Assembly: GCF_019656655.1 (NCBI RefSeq) | Contig: NZ_BPMV01000001.1 | Location: 2,232,001-2,296,000, forward strand | DNA: 64,000 nt | From: Tsukamurella sp. TY48 | GTDB taxonomy: Bacteria; Actinomycetota; Actinomycetes; Mycobacteriales; Mycobacteriaceae | Reading direction: 5' to 3' | Shown here: positions 56,647 to 64,000 of the stretch, in pieces | Layout of the letters: each line of letters begins with the position of its first letter | Numbering within the stretch: position 1 is the first letter of the stretch | Notes under the pieces: model-generated | Databases searched by the model: none | Told to the model about the DNA's origin: nothing | The model's input: only the letters and a program-made list of their open reading frames with translations | Program-made: the position numbers and the translations under genes

Positions 56647-57342
56647 ATGGCCACCACATCGGAGACCGACGAGAAGACCGGCGCCGTCGGCACTGCCGAG
56701 CCGGGCACGCCGGACGATCAGCCCGAGGCCGTCACCAAGCGCGTGTCGGCGCGCACGTCCGCCGCGCCGAAGCCGGCTCCGGACCAGCGGCAGGCGAAGG
56801 GCGTCACCGTCTCGCCGCTCGCGATGGGTCTCGCCGCCGCGGTCGTGGTGCTCGCCGTGATCGCCACCGCCCTCGGATTCCTCTGGTCCTCCGCGGCCTC
56901 GGAGCGCGACGACGCCGGGGCGCAGCTCACGGCGGTGCAGGCCACCGAGGATCAGAACAAGCGGGCCGAGGATGTGGCCACGAAGTACGCGGTGGGTGCC
57001 GCCACGGTGGACTACCAGAACCTCGCCCCGTGGCGGACGGCGCTGGGCGCCAATACCACTCCGTCGCTCGCGACCTCCCTGCAGCAGGCGTCCACGGAAC
57101 TCGAGCAGGTCTTCGTGCCGATGCAGTGGCAGTCCACCGCCACCCCGCTCGGTTCGGTGGTGAAGTCGAATCAGGACGGCGTGATCCAGGCCAACGTCTT
57201 CGTCAACGTGATCACCAAGAGCACGCAGCGGCCGCAGGGTATTCCGTCGGTCGCCACCTACGCGGTCACCATCGACACCAAGCAGAACTGGATCATCACC
57301 GACGTCAGCGGCATCGATTCCGCGCTGGGCGGCGGCAAGTAA
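56647..57342 (+). CDS. Mce-associated membrane protein
   Basis: The 231-residue protein has a charged, disordered N-terminus, one membrane helix (PLAMGLAAAVVVLAVIATAL) near residue 65, and an outer domain with the Mas/Mam pattern (DVATKYAVGAATVDYQNLAP and WIITDVSG). Mce-associated proteins stabilise Mce lipid importers. In the Mce4 system the cargo is cholesterol. The KstR-type box 80 bp upstream supports a steroid-related role. ATG at 56647 follows AAGGGGA; ATG 11 codons upstream is the alternative. Confidence 0.82.
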   Translation: MATTSETDEKTGAVGTAEPGTPDDQPEAVTKRVSARTSAAPKPAPDQRQAKGVTVSPLAMGLAAAVVVLAVIATALGFLWSSAASERDDAGAQLTAVQATEDQNKRAEDVATKYAVGAATVDYQNLAPWRTALGANTTPSLATSLQQASTELEQVFVPMQWQSTATPLGSVVKSNQDGVIQANVFVNVITKSTQRPQGIPSVATYAVTIDTKQNWIITDVSGIDSALGGGK

Positions 57343-57969
57343 TCAGGGCTGGCCGGGGAGCAACTGCACCATGAGGCCCTCGCCGTCGGCGAGCAGGGTG
57401 CCGTCCTCCTCGGTGAGCCGCGCCGTGATGAAGGTCTTGCGGCCGTCCACACGGTCCACCTTGCCCTCGATCACCAGAGGCACGTTCAGCGGAGTCACCT
57501 TGCGGTAGTTGACGTGCAGGTACGCGGTGCGGCTGATCGGCCGCTTCGCCGCGTACACCACCATGCCGAAGTTGTCGTCGAAGATCAGGGGCAGTACACC
57601 GCCGTGCGCCACGCCGCCCCCGCCCAGGTGGTAGCGCCGCAGGACGCCTGTGGCGACCACGGACTCCTCGTCGAACTTCTCCACCTTCCACGGCGGCATC
57701 AGCAGGCTGCCGCGGCCGGGTAGCTGCATCGACCGGTTCGCGGGGCCCTTGCCCTCGCGCGCCTCGAACGGGGCCAGCAGCTCGATCAGTTCGGCGGTCT
57801 TCTCCTGCGCGGCGGCGTACACCTCGTCGGGCGCGTCGATGCTCACCGCGAGGTCCTGCAGCCGGCGCATGTTCTCCACGAACTCGCCGAACGCCGCCGG
57901 CGGGGTGGCCGGCTTGAACCGCGGAATCTCGCTCCGCAGGTCCACCTTCTCCGAATCGGCCTCAGTCAT
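57343..57969 (-). CDS. PaaI-type hotdog thioesterase
   Basis: The 208-residue protein has a C-terminal 4HBT hotdog domain: HLGGGGVAHGGVLPLIFDDN carries the HGG(x)-D pattern of acyl-CoA thioesterases. The first ~75 residues are helical. Position as the last gene of the steroid side-chain operon suggests it releases a CoA-bound intermediate, or recycles CoA. Its stop touches the stop of the convergent Mce-associated gene. It begins three bases after the ltp2 stop. Confidence 0.82.
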   Translation of the reverse strand: MTEADSEKVDLRSEIPRFKPATPPAAFGEFVENMRRLQDLAVSIDAPDEVYAAAQEKTAELIELLAPFEAREGKGPANRSMQLPGRGSLLMPPWKVEKFDEESVVATGVLRRYHLGGGGVAHGGVLPLIFDDNFGMVVYAAKRPISRTAYLHVNYRKVTPLNVPLVIEGKVDRVDGRKTFITARLTEEDGTLLADGEGLMVQLLPGQP

Positions 57970-57972
57970 GGA

Positions 57973-59145
57973 TCAGACCTTACTCAGCACCAAACCGCTG
58001 GTCGGAACCCCGGTCCCCGCGGTCACCACGGCCCTCGACGCCCCGGCCACCTGGTTCGCGGCGGTGCCGCGCAGCTGGCGCACCGCCTCCGCGATGCCGT
58101 TCATGCCGTGGATGTACGCCTCGCCGAGCTGCCCGCCGTGCGGGTTGAGCGGCAGCGCACCGTCGAGCTCGCAGCTACCGGCCGCCAGGTATCCCGGTGC
58201 CTCGCCGCGCCCGCAGAAGCCGAGCTCCTCGAGCTGCATGAGCACGTACGGCGTGAAGTGGTCGTAGAGCACCGCGAGGTCCATGTCCTGCGGGGTGAAC
58301 CCCGACTGCGACCACAGCTGCCCACCCACCACGCCCATCTCGGGGAGCCCGGTGAGGCCGTCGCGGTAGTAGCTGGTCATCACGTACTGATCGGGTCCGC
58401 TGCCCTGGGCGGCCGCGGCGATCACGGCCGGCGTCTGCTTCAGGTCGCGTGCGCGCTCGGCGCTGGTGATCACCAGCGCGACACCGCCGTCGGACTCCTG
58501 GCAGCAGTCCAGCAGGTGCAGCGGTTCCGCCACGAACTTCGACGCCTGGTGCTCCTCCAGCGTGATCGGCTTGCCGTGGAACCAGGCCAGCGGATTCGTC
58601 GCGGCGCGGGCCCGGTCGATCACCGCCACCCGGCCGAAGTCCTCGCTGGTGGCCCCGAAGTCGTGCATGTAGCGGCGCGCCGCCATCGCGACGGTGGCTG
58701 CGGGCGTGGCGATTCCGGCCGGGTAGTGGAAGGCGTTGTCGATGCCGTTGGTGTTCACCTGCTGCGCCGCGGCGCTCGACACCTGGCCGAAGCGGTGGCC
58801 CGAGCGTTCGTTGAAGGCGCGGTAGGCCACCACCACATCGGCCACGCCGGTGGCCACCGCCATGGCCGCCTGCTGCACCGTGGCTGCGGCGGCGCCGCCA
58901 CCGAAGTTGATGCGGCTGAAGAACTTCAGCTCGGGGATGCGCAGCTCACGGGCCACGGCGATCTCCGAATTGGTGTCCATCGTGAAGGTGGTCAGCCCGT
59001 CCACGTCCTGCGGTGTGAGGCCGGCGTCGTCCAGCGCCGCCCGCACGCATTCGACCGCCAGCCGCAGCTCGCTGCGGCCGGAGTCCTTGGAGAACTCGGT
59101 GGCGCCGATACCGGCGATCGCGGCCCGGCCGCTCAGCGCGCTCAT
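57973..59145 (-). CDS. ltp2: Ltp2-like thiolase-fold aldolase of cholesterol side-chain degradation
   Basis: The 390-residue protein fits the lipid-transfer/thiolase-like family that includes Ltp2 (Rv3540c). Ltp2 cleaves the 17-hydroxy-3-oxo-pregnane-carboxyl-CoA intermediate, releasing propionyl-CoA and the 17-ketone. Sequence landmarks are IAGIGATEFSKDSGRSELRL, NFGGGAAAATVQQAAMAVAT and YDHFTPYVLMQLEELGFCG. The family active complex needs the DUF35 part of ChsH2, encoded two genes upstream. It overlaps chsH1 by four bases. Confidence 0.88.
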   Translation of the reverse strand: MSALSGRAAIAGIGATEFSKDSGRSELRLAVECVRAALDDAGLTPQDVDGLTTFTMDTNSEIAVARELRIPELKFFSRINFGGGAAAATVQQAAMAVATGVADVVVAYRAFNERSGHRFGQVSSAAAQQVNTNGIDNAFHYPAGIATPAATVAMAARRYMHDFGATSEDFGRVAVIDRARAATNPLAWFHGKPITLEEHQASKFVAEPLHLLDCCQESDGGVALVITSAERARDLKQTPAVIAAAAQGSGPDQYVMTSYYRDGLTGLPEMGVVGGQLWSQSGFTPQDMDLAVLYDHFTPYVLMQLEELGFCGRGEAPGYLAAGSCELDGALPLNPHGGQLGEAYIHGMNGIAEAVRQLRGTAANQVAGASRAVVTAGTGVPTSGLVLSKV

Positions 59146-59558
59146 GCGGGCAGCTCCACCGTCGCGGTCCCGGTGATGTGGTCGCCGAGGCTGTCCTTCG
59201 CGGTCACCGCCACGGTCACGCGGTCGCCCTCGACCGCGGTCACGGTGCCGGAGAAGGTGAGCGTGTCGTAGGCGTAGCAGGGCACGCCGAGCCGGATGTC
59301 GATGGCGCGCACGAACGCCTCCGGTCCCGCCCAGTCGGTCACGTACCGCTGCACGAGGCCGTTGTCGGTGAGGATGTTCACGAAGATGTCCTTGCTGCCG
59401 CGGGCGTGCGCCGCATCGCGGTCGTGATGCACGTCCTGGAAGTCGCGGGTCGCGATCGCCGTACTCGTCACGAACGTGGGCGTGGCGTGGATCTGGAGGG
59501 GCGGCAGTGGTGTTCCCACCGTTACATCACCGGCGCGCAGGGTCTGCGGAGCGCTCAT
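59142..59558 (-). CDS. chsH1: ChsH1-like MaoC-fold enoyl-CoA hydratase subunit
   Basis: The 138-residue single-hotdog protein has the MaoC pattern with catalytic D and H in TRDFQDVHHDRDAAHARGSK. In M. tuberculosis ChsH1 (Rv3541c) pairs with ChsH2 to hydrate the C22 unsaturated side chain. The gene order chsH2-chsH1-ltp2 is the same. ATGA overlaps join it to both neighbours. Confidence 0.88.
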   Translation of the reverse strand: MSAPQTLRAGDVTVGTPLPPLQIHATPTFVTSTAIATRDFQDVHHDRDAAHARGSKDIFVNILTDNGLVQRYVTDWAGPEAFVRAIDIRLGVPCYAYDTLTFSGTVTAVEGDRVTVAVTAKDSLGDHITGTATVELPA

Positions 59559-60541
59559 GCCACCTCCCAGGCGGGCAGGGTCAGGTCGTCGTCCACACGG
59601 AGGAAGACCGCGTGCACGGCCATGCCGATCCGCACGTCGGCGGGGTCGACGTCGATCAGTTCGCCCAGCACGCGTACGCCCTCGTCGAGTTCCACGAGGG
59701 CCACCACGAAGGGGAGTCGCTTGCCGGGCACCTTCGGGTGGTGGTGCACCACGAAGCTGAACACCGTGCCGGTGCCGGGGGAGACCACGTAGTCGGGCAC
59801 CGCCGCGAGGTCGCCGTTCGGGTCCATCGGTCCGGGCGGGTGTCGTAGCGTCGGCGAGCCCGTCGCGCCCCAGCGTTGGATGCGCAGCTCGCCCACCTTG
59901 GCGCCCTCCCAGTAGAAGGCGGTGTCGCGCGAGATCACCGGGCGCAGCACGCCGCCCGCGTATCCGGAGGCGTCCACGATCCGTCCGCTCGGCCCGGCAT
60001 CCGGGATCGAGGGGGCGTCGGCGGACGGTGGCCGGAACTTCAGCAGCCGGAAGACCATCTCGGCCACCACCTCGTCGCCCACCCGCCACAGCGTGCGGGT
60101 GGTGAAGAACCAGCCCTCGCCGAGGGCGGTCTTCTTGGGGCCCACCACGTCCTCCAGGCGGGACGAGGCGGTCACCTCCTCGCCGATGCGCAGGTGCCGG
60201 TGGTAGGTCTGGTTCGAGTTGGTGGCCACCACCGACGTGTAGCCGGCCTCGTCGAGGGCGGCGGTGATCAGGCCCAGCGGATCGTCGTCGGCGCGCGTGC
60301 CGTGCAGCCCGTTCATGGTCCACACCTGCGCCATCGCCGGTGGCGCGACCGCCCCGCCGAACCGCGAGCGCTCCGCGAACGCCGGGTCCGAGTACAGCGG
60401 ATTGGTGTCGCCGATGGCCTCGGTCCAGTTGTTGATCATCGGCTGGTTCACCGGATCCCGGCCGGTGCGCGGTGCGGAATCGCCGAGGGCGCGAATGCGT
60501 TCCGCGGCCGCGAGCACCGCGTCCGTCTCGGGCGCGCTCAT
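59555..60541 (-). CDS. chsH2: ChsH2-like hydratase / DUF35 fusion
   Basis: The 328-residue protein has an N-terminal MaoC-like hotdog domain (residues ~15-160) and a C-terminal OB-fold DUF35 domain (~195-325; AFYWEGAKVGELRIQRWGAT). The DUF35 part lacks the CxxC zinc-ribbon cysteines seen in some family members. It works with ChsH1 as hydratase and through DUF35 with Ltp2 as aldolase, so one protein links two steps. It overlaps the dehydrogenase gene by four bases. Confidence 0.88.
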   Translation of the reverse strand: MSAPETDAVLAAAERIRALGDSAPRTGRDPVNQPMINNWTEAIGDTNPLYSDPAFAERSRFGGAVAPPAMAQVWTMNGLHGTRADDDPLGLITAALDEAGYTSVVATNSNQTYHRHLRIGEEVTASSRLEDVVGPKKTALGEGWFFTTRTLWRVGDEVVAEMVFRLLKFRPPSADAPSIPDAGPSGRIVDASGYAGGVLRPVISRDTAFYWEGAKVGELRIQRWGATGSPTLRHPPGPMDPNGDLAAVPDYVVSPGTGTVFSFVVHHHPKVPGKRLPFVVALVELDEGVRVLGELIDVDPADVRIGMAVHAVFLRVDDDLTLPAWEVA

Positions 60542-62793
60542 CGCGGCACCCGCGGCAACTGCAGGCCCATGAGGGCGATCAGCTCGCGCTGGATCTCGTT
60601 GACGCCACCGCCGAAGGTGAGCACCAGGTTCCGCTTGGCCTGCACGTCCAGCCAGTGCAGCAGCTCGCCCGTGGCCGCCTCCCCGGGATCGCCGTGGGTG
60701 CCCACCACGTCCTCGAGCAGCGCGGTGAGGCCCTGGATCCGGTCGGAGCCGAAGACCTTGGTGGCGGAGGCGTCCGCCACGTCCACGGGGCCGCCCGCCT
60801 CGGCGGCGGCCACCTGCCAGTTCAACAGCTCGTTGATGAGCTCGGCGGCGCGCACCTTCGCGAGTGCCGCGGCCACATCGGGGTCGGTGTCGAGGCCGTG
60901 GTCCGCCGCCCAGGCGGTCACCCGGTCGTACAGCGAGCCGATCCGGCCGGACGGGCCGAGCATGACCCGCTCGTGATTGAGCTGGGTGGTGATCAGCTTC
61001 CAGCCCTCGTTCTCGACGCCCACCAGCATGTCCACCGGCACCCGGACGTCGTTGTAGTACGTGGCGTTCACGTGATGCGCGCCGTCGGCGGTGATGATCG
61101 GGGTCCAGCTGTACCCGGGATCGCTCGTGTCCAGGATCAGGATCGAGATGCCCTTGTGCTTGGGGGCGTCCGGGTCGGTGCGCACCGCCATCCACACGTA
61201 GTCGGCGTCGTGTCCGCCCGTGGTGAAGATCTTCTGCCCGTTCACCACGTAGTGGTCCCCGTCGCGGACGGCGGTGGTGCGCAGCGAGGCGAGGTCGGTG
61301 CCCGCCTCGGGCTCGGTGTAGCCGATCGCGAAATGCACTTCGCCCGAGAGGATCTTCGGAAGGAACTGCGCCTTCTGGGCATCGGTGCCGAAGGCCTGCA
61401 GCGTGGGGCCCACGGTCTGCAGGGTCACCGAGGGCAGCTGCACATCGGCGCGGGAGGCCTCGTTGACGAACAGGTACTGCTCGATGGGGCCGAAGCCCTG
61501 CCCGCCGAACTCGGTGGGCCATCCCACGCCCAGGCGGTCGTCGAGCCCCATGCGGCGCACCACGTTCCGGAACACCTCGCCGTGCCGCTGCACCAGCATC
61601 GCGGTGCGCTCCTCCGGCGTCATCAGGGTGGAGAAGTAGTCGCGCAGTTCGGACTGCAGGGCGCGCTGCGCGTCCGTGAGGGCGATGAACCTGCCGTCTT
61701 CGCCGCCGGCTACGGAATCGTCCCGGTCGGCGATCGTGAGATCGCGCAGCGTTGCGACCTCGCCGCCCACGAACCGGACGAGATCCTTGAGCTGCGAGGA
61801 GAACCGGTGCAGCGGGTAGGTCGCATCCACGCCGACGCCGCCGTGCAGGTGATGGCACGTGCGCGCGGCCGCCGGTGCCTCGGCGGCCAGCCAGTACGCG
61901 GCGAGCGCGGTGGCCTCGTCGGCCGCCGATCCGGTGCCCACGCGCCATGCCGCGCTGGTGGCGGCCAGGTGCAGGGTGCGTGAGGCGATGTACACATCGG
62001 CGATCTGCTGCGCGACGGCCTGGAAGGCCGCCAGCGGCCGCCCGAACTGTTCCCGCTTGCGCAGATGGTCCACGGTGAGCGCGAGGGCCCCGGCGAGCGC
62101 ACCGTCGGCCAGCGCGGCGGCACCGAGTAGGCCGTACTCGCGCACCGATCGAGCGACCACGCCGTCGACGTCGGCGCCGAGCACCGCGTCGTCCGGCACT
62201 GCGACCGCATCGAGGTAGACGGTGGCCTCGGGCGCCGAGGACGAGGTGGGGCTCGGCCGCACGGTGACGCCGGGCGCCTCGGGATCCACGAGGAAGACCG
62301 CGGCTCCGGAATCGGTGGTCGCGCTCACCAGCAGGTGTGTCGCGTGCTGGCCGTAGCCGACCGCCACCTTGCGGCCGGTGAGCGTCCAGCCCTCGGCGGT
62401 GCGCTCCGCGCGGGTGCGGGGCCGGCGGGGCAGCGCGGCCCCGGCCTCGTTGAGGGCGCCCACCACGAGCTGTTCGCCGCGCAGCGCCGCGGGCAGGAGT
62501 CGCTGTTGCTGCTCCTCGGTGCCGTACGCGGCCACCGGGGCGATGCCCAGTGCCAGCGCGGGCAGCAGGGGAGCGGTGCTGTGCAGCCGCCCCGCCTCGG
62601 TGAGGACTGCGGCCACCTCCTCCGCGCCGAGCCCGGCGCCGCCGGCACTCTCCGGTGCCGGCAGGCCCAGCAGGTCGGCGCGCGCGAGGTCGGTCCAGGT
62701 GGCGCGCCAGTCGTCCTGCTCCGTCGAACGCGCGAGCACGTCCGCCGCCAGACCGGCGACGGCGGCCTGGTTCTCGTCCGGGTGGAAGTCCAC
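60538..62793 (-). CDS. chsE1-chsE2: Fused ChsE1-ChsE2 (FadE28-FadE29) acyl-CoA dehydrogenase
   Basis: One 751-residue chain joins two acyl-CoA dehydrogenase domains. Residues 1 to ~360 resemble FadE28/ChsE1 (LAAFQAVAQQIADVYIASRT, CHHLHGGVGVDATYPLHRF). Residues ~370-751 resemble FadE29/ChsE2 (FVNEASRADVQLPSVTLQTV, YTEPEAGTDLASLRTTAVRD, ending LQLPRVPR). In M. tuberculosis these are two genes whose products form a heterotetramer that desaturates the three-carbon side chain of the steroid CoA ester. Fusion order matches the gene order. GTG at 62793 with CAGGAG is chosen over a longer frame. First gene of the operon and next to a KstR-type box. Confidence 0.88.
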   Translation of the reverse strand: MDFHPDENQAAVAGLAADVLARSTEQDDWRATWTDLARADLLGLPAPESAGGAGLGAEEVAAVLTEAGRLHSTAPLLPALALGIAPVAAYGTEEQQQRLLPAALRGEQLVVGALNEAGAALPRRPRTRAERTAEGWTLTGRKVAVGYGQHATHLLVSATTDSGAAVFLVDPEAPGVTVRPSPTSSSAPEATVYLDAVAVPDDAVLGADVDGVVARSVREYGLLGAAALADGALAGALALTVDHLRKREQFGRPLAAFQAVAQQIADVYIASRTLHLAATSAAWRVGTGSAADEATALAAYWLAAEAPAAARTCHHLHGGVGVDATYPLHRFSSQLKDLVRFVGGEVATLRDLTIADRDDSVAGGEDGRFIALTDAQRALQSELRDYFSTLMTPEERTAMLVQRHGEVFRNVVRRMGLDDRLGVGWPTEFGGQGFGPIEQYLFVNEASRADVQLPSVTLQTVGPTLQAFGTDAQKAQFLPKILSGEVHFAIGYTEPEAGTDLASLRTTAVRDGDHYVVNGQKIFTTGGHDADYVWMAVRTDPDAPKHKGISILILDTSDPGYSWTPIITADGAHHVNATYYNDVRVPVDMLVGVENEGWKLITTQLNHERVMLGPSGRIGSLYDRVTAWAADHGLDTDPDVAAALAKVRAAELINELLNWQVAAAEAGGPVDVADASATKVFGSDRIQGLTALLEDVVGTHGDPGEAATGELLHWLDVQAKRNLVLTFGGGVNEIQRELIALMGLQLPRVPR

Positions 62794-62825
62794 GCACACT
62801 CCTGGTTCATACGGCTGAAAATCAG

Positions 62826-62839
62826 TGAAACGTGTTCTA
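62826..62839. promoter_or_regulatory. KstR-type operator between the side-chain operon and the F420-type gene
   Basis: TGAAACGTGTTCTA fits TNNAACNNGTTNNA at every fixed position. It lies between the divergent chsE1-chsE2 (start 62793) and the gene at 62927, so one repressor could control both. Confidence 0.75.
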
Positions 62840-62926
62840 TTTTTAGCAAGGTGGGCGCAGCGCCCGCAAGCGAGTCGGGAAACTGACCGGCAGCTCACAG
62901 AGAGCGGATCGAGAGACGGGACCACG

Positions 62927-63793
62927 ATGCGATTCACCTACGCGGAGGCGATGACGGATCCGGCCTTCTACGTGCCCCTGGCGCAAGCGGCGGAGGAGGC
63001 GGGCTACCACGGCATGTGCGTGGCCGACAGCGTGGCCTATCCGGAGGTCTCCGACTCGACCTACCCGTACACCCCGGACGGTAGCCGGGAGTTCCTGGAC
63101 GGGAAGGAGTTCGTGGAGACCTTCGTGCTGGCCGCCACGCTCGCCGCCTCCACCACCACGCTGCGGTTCACCCCGTTCGTGCTCAAGCTCCCCATTCGGC
63201 CGCCGGTGCTGGTCGCCAAGCAGGCGGCCTCGCTCGCCGCGATCAGCGGCAACCGCTTCTCGCTCGGCGTGGGAATCAGTCCGTGGCCCGAGGACTTCGA
63301 GATCATGGGCGTGCCCTTCGAGCGGCGAGGCAAGCGCATGGACGAGTGCATCGAGATCGTCCGCGGCCTGTCCACCGGGGAGTACTTCGAGTACCACGGG
63401 GAGTTCTACGACATCCCCTCGATCAAGATCTCGCCGGTGCCCACTGAGCCGCTGCCGATCCTGGTGGGCGGCCATGCCGACGCTGCCCTGCGGCGGGCGG
63501 TGCGGCTGTGCGACGGCTGGATGCACGCCGGCGGCGACGGCGAGGAGCTCGACCGGATGCTGGCCCGGATCGACGAGCTGCGCGCCGAACACGACAAGAA
63601 GGACTTCGAGATCCACGTGATCTCGCTCGACGCCTACACGGTGGACGGCATCAAGCGGCTGGAGGACAAGGGCGTGACCGATGTGATCGTGGGCTTCCGG
63701 CTGCCCTACCAGCTGGGCCCCGATACGGAGCCGCTGCAGCCGAAGATCGACAACCTGCGCCGCTACGCCGATTCCGTGATCAGCAAGTTCTAG
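62927..63793 (+). CDS. LLM-class (F420-type) oxidoreductase, Rv3520c-like
   Basis: The 288-residue luciferase-like TIM-barrel protein has RFSLGVGISPWPEDFEIMG and ILVGGHADAALRRAVRLCDG, typical of F420-dependent members such as Rv3520c, which lies in the mycobacterial cholesterol gene cluster. The substrate is unknown. ATG at 62927 (MRFTYAEAMTDP) is chosen; a 34-codon upstream frame would overlap the KstR-type box. Confidence 0.85.
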   Translation: MRFTYAEAMTDPAFYVPLAQAAEEAGYHGMCVADSVAYPEVSDSTYPYTPDGSREFLDGKEFVETFVLAATLAASTTTLRFTPFVLKLPIRPPVLVAKQAASLAAISGNRFSLGVGISPWPEDFEIMGVPFERRGKRMDECIEIVRGLSTGEYFEYHGEFYDIPSIKISPVPTEPLPILVGGHADAALRRAVRLCDGWMHAGGDGEELDRMLARIDELRAEHDKKDFEIHVISLDAYTVDGIKRLEDKGVTDVIVGFRLPYQLGPDTEPLQPKIDNLRRYADSVISKF

Positions 63794-63801
63794 GAGACAC
63801 G

Positions 63802-64000
63802 ATGAACGAAGACCACCCCGCCGTCCGTGCCGGCCGCGCCTCGCAGGCCGCCGCCAGCGCCCACGACAAGCAGGCCTGGCTCGATCTGTTCGCCCCCGAC
63901 GGGGTGGTCGAGGATCCGGTGGGCCCATCGGGATTCGACCCGGAGGGCAAGGGGCACCACGGGCGCGAGGAGATTGCGGCGTTCTACGACAAGACCATCG
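63802..64000 (+). CDS. NTF2/SnoaL-like ketosteroid-isomerase-like protein, partial
   Basis: Only 66 codons are present. HDKQAWLDLFAPDGVVEDPV and HHGREEIAAFYDKTI show the SnoaL/KSI-like beginning. It starts eight bases after the F420-type gene and is likely co-transcribed with it, hence probably KstR-controlled. Runs off the right edge. Confidence 0.8.
   Translation, partial: MNEDHPAVRAGRASQAAASAHDKQAWLDLFAPDGVVEDPVGPSGFDPEGKGHHGREEIAAFYDKTI

Overview
The window is high-GC DNA from a member of the Mycobacteriales. The evidence is a Flp/Tad cluster, a Ms1-type sRNA locus, Mce-associated and F420-dependent genes, KstR-type operators, and gene order that follows the Mycobacterium tuberculosis Rv3644c to Rv3667 segment. 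Genus cannot be fixed from sequence alone; a Tsukamurella- or Gordonia-like bacterium is my guess.

Region 1 (1-13108) is one giant minus-strand gene for a secreted, alanine-rich rod protein. It has a signal peptide, a two-cysteine segment, a Gly/aromatic-rich block, and then more than 3,000 residues of pentad-like A/D/K repeats. An IS3-family element (1292-2578, GTC target duplication) splits it. The 3' part continues in frame to the left edge, where it turns into a Ser/Gly-rich tail.

Region 2 (13325-19063) holds a uracil/mismatch glycosylase (mug), a SnoaL-like protein, a three-gene ABC-2 exporter and acetyl-CoA synthetase (acs). Region 3 (19267-25322) is a peptide ABC importer (dppABCD) and a degenerate Fic-like protein. 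Region 4 (25370-31674) has a likely Ms1 sRNA, a HAD-IB phosphatase and a Tad-type pilus/secretion operon (ssd-tadA-tadB-tadC-flp-tadE-tadG-like). tadB appears frameshifted and tadE lacks a normal start. A MerR regulator follows, co-directional with a SulP transporter (to 33184).

Region 5 (33283-45356) is a housekeeping block: TPR and TfoX-N proteins, a DUF1998 helicase, cspA, topA, a membrane adenylate cyclase, holB and a receptor-type Ser/Thr kinase. Region 6 (45467-52336) is metabolic and accessory: a DHFR-like reductase, an EthA-like Baeyer-Villiger monooxygenase, PucR and XRE-cupin regulators, a class II aldolase plus DapA-like pair behind a palindromic operator, and a secreted trypsin-like protease. 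Region 7 (52337-53981) is a lower-GC patch with an orphan gene beside tRNA-Thr(CGU).

Region 8 (54050-64000) has a DinB-like protein, an SPFH protein with a ribbon-helix-helix partner behind a 26-bp palindrome, NTF2-like proteins and an Mce-associated membrane protein with a KstR-type box. It ends in a cholesterol side-chain operon (fused ChsE1-ChsE2, ChsH2, ChsH1, Ltp2, thioesterase) transcribed divergently from an F420-type oxidoreductase, with a second KstR-type box between them.

The least conventional features are the IS-split rod protein, the fused ChsE1-ChsE2 dehydrogenase, the Ms1 candidate, and several palindromic operators next to their likely regulators.
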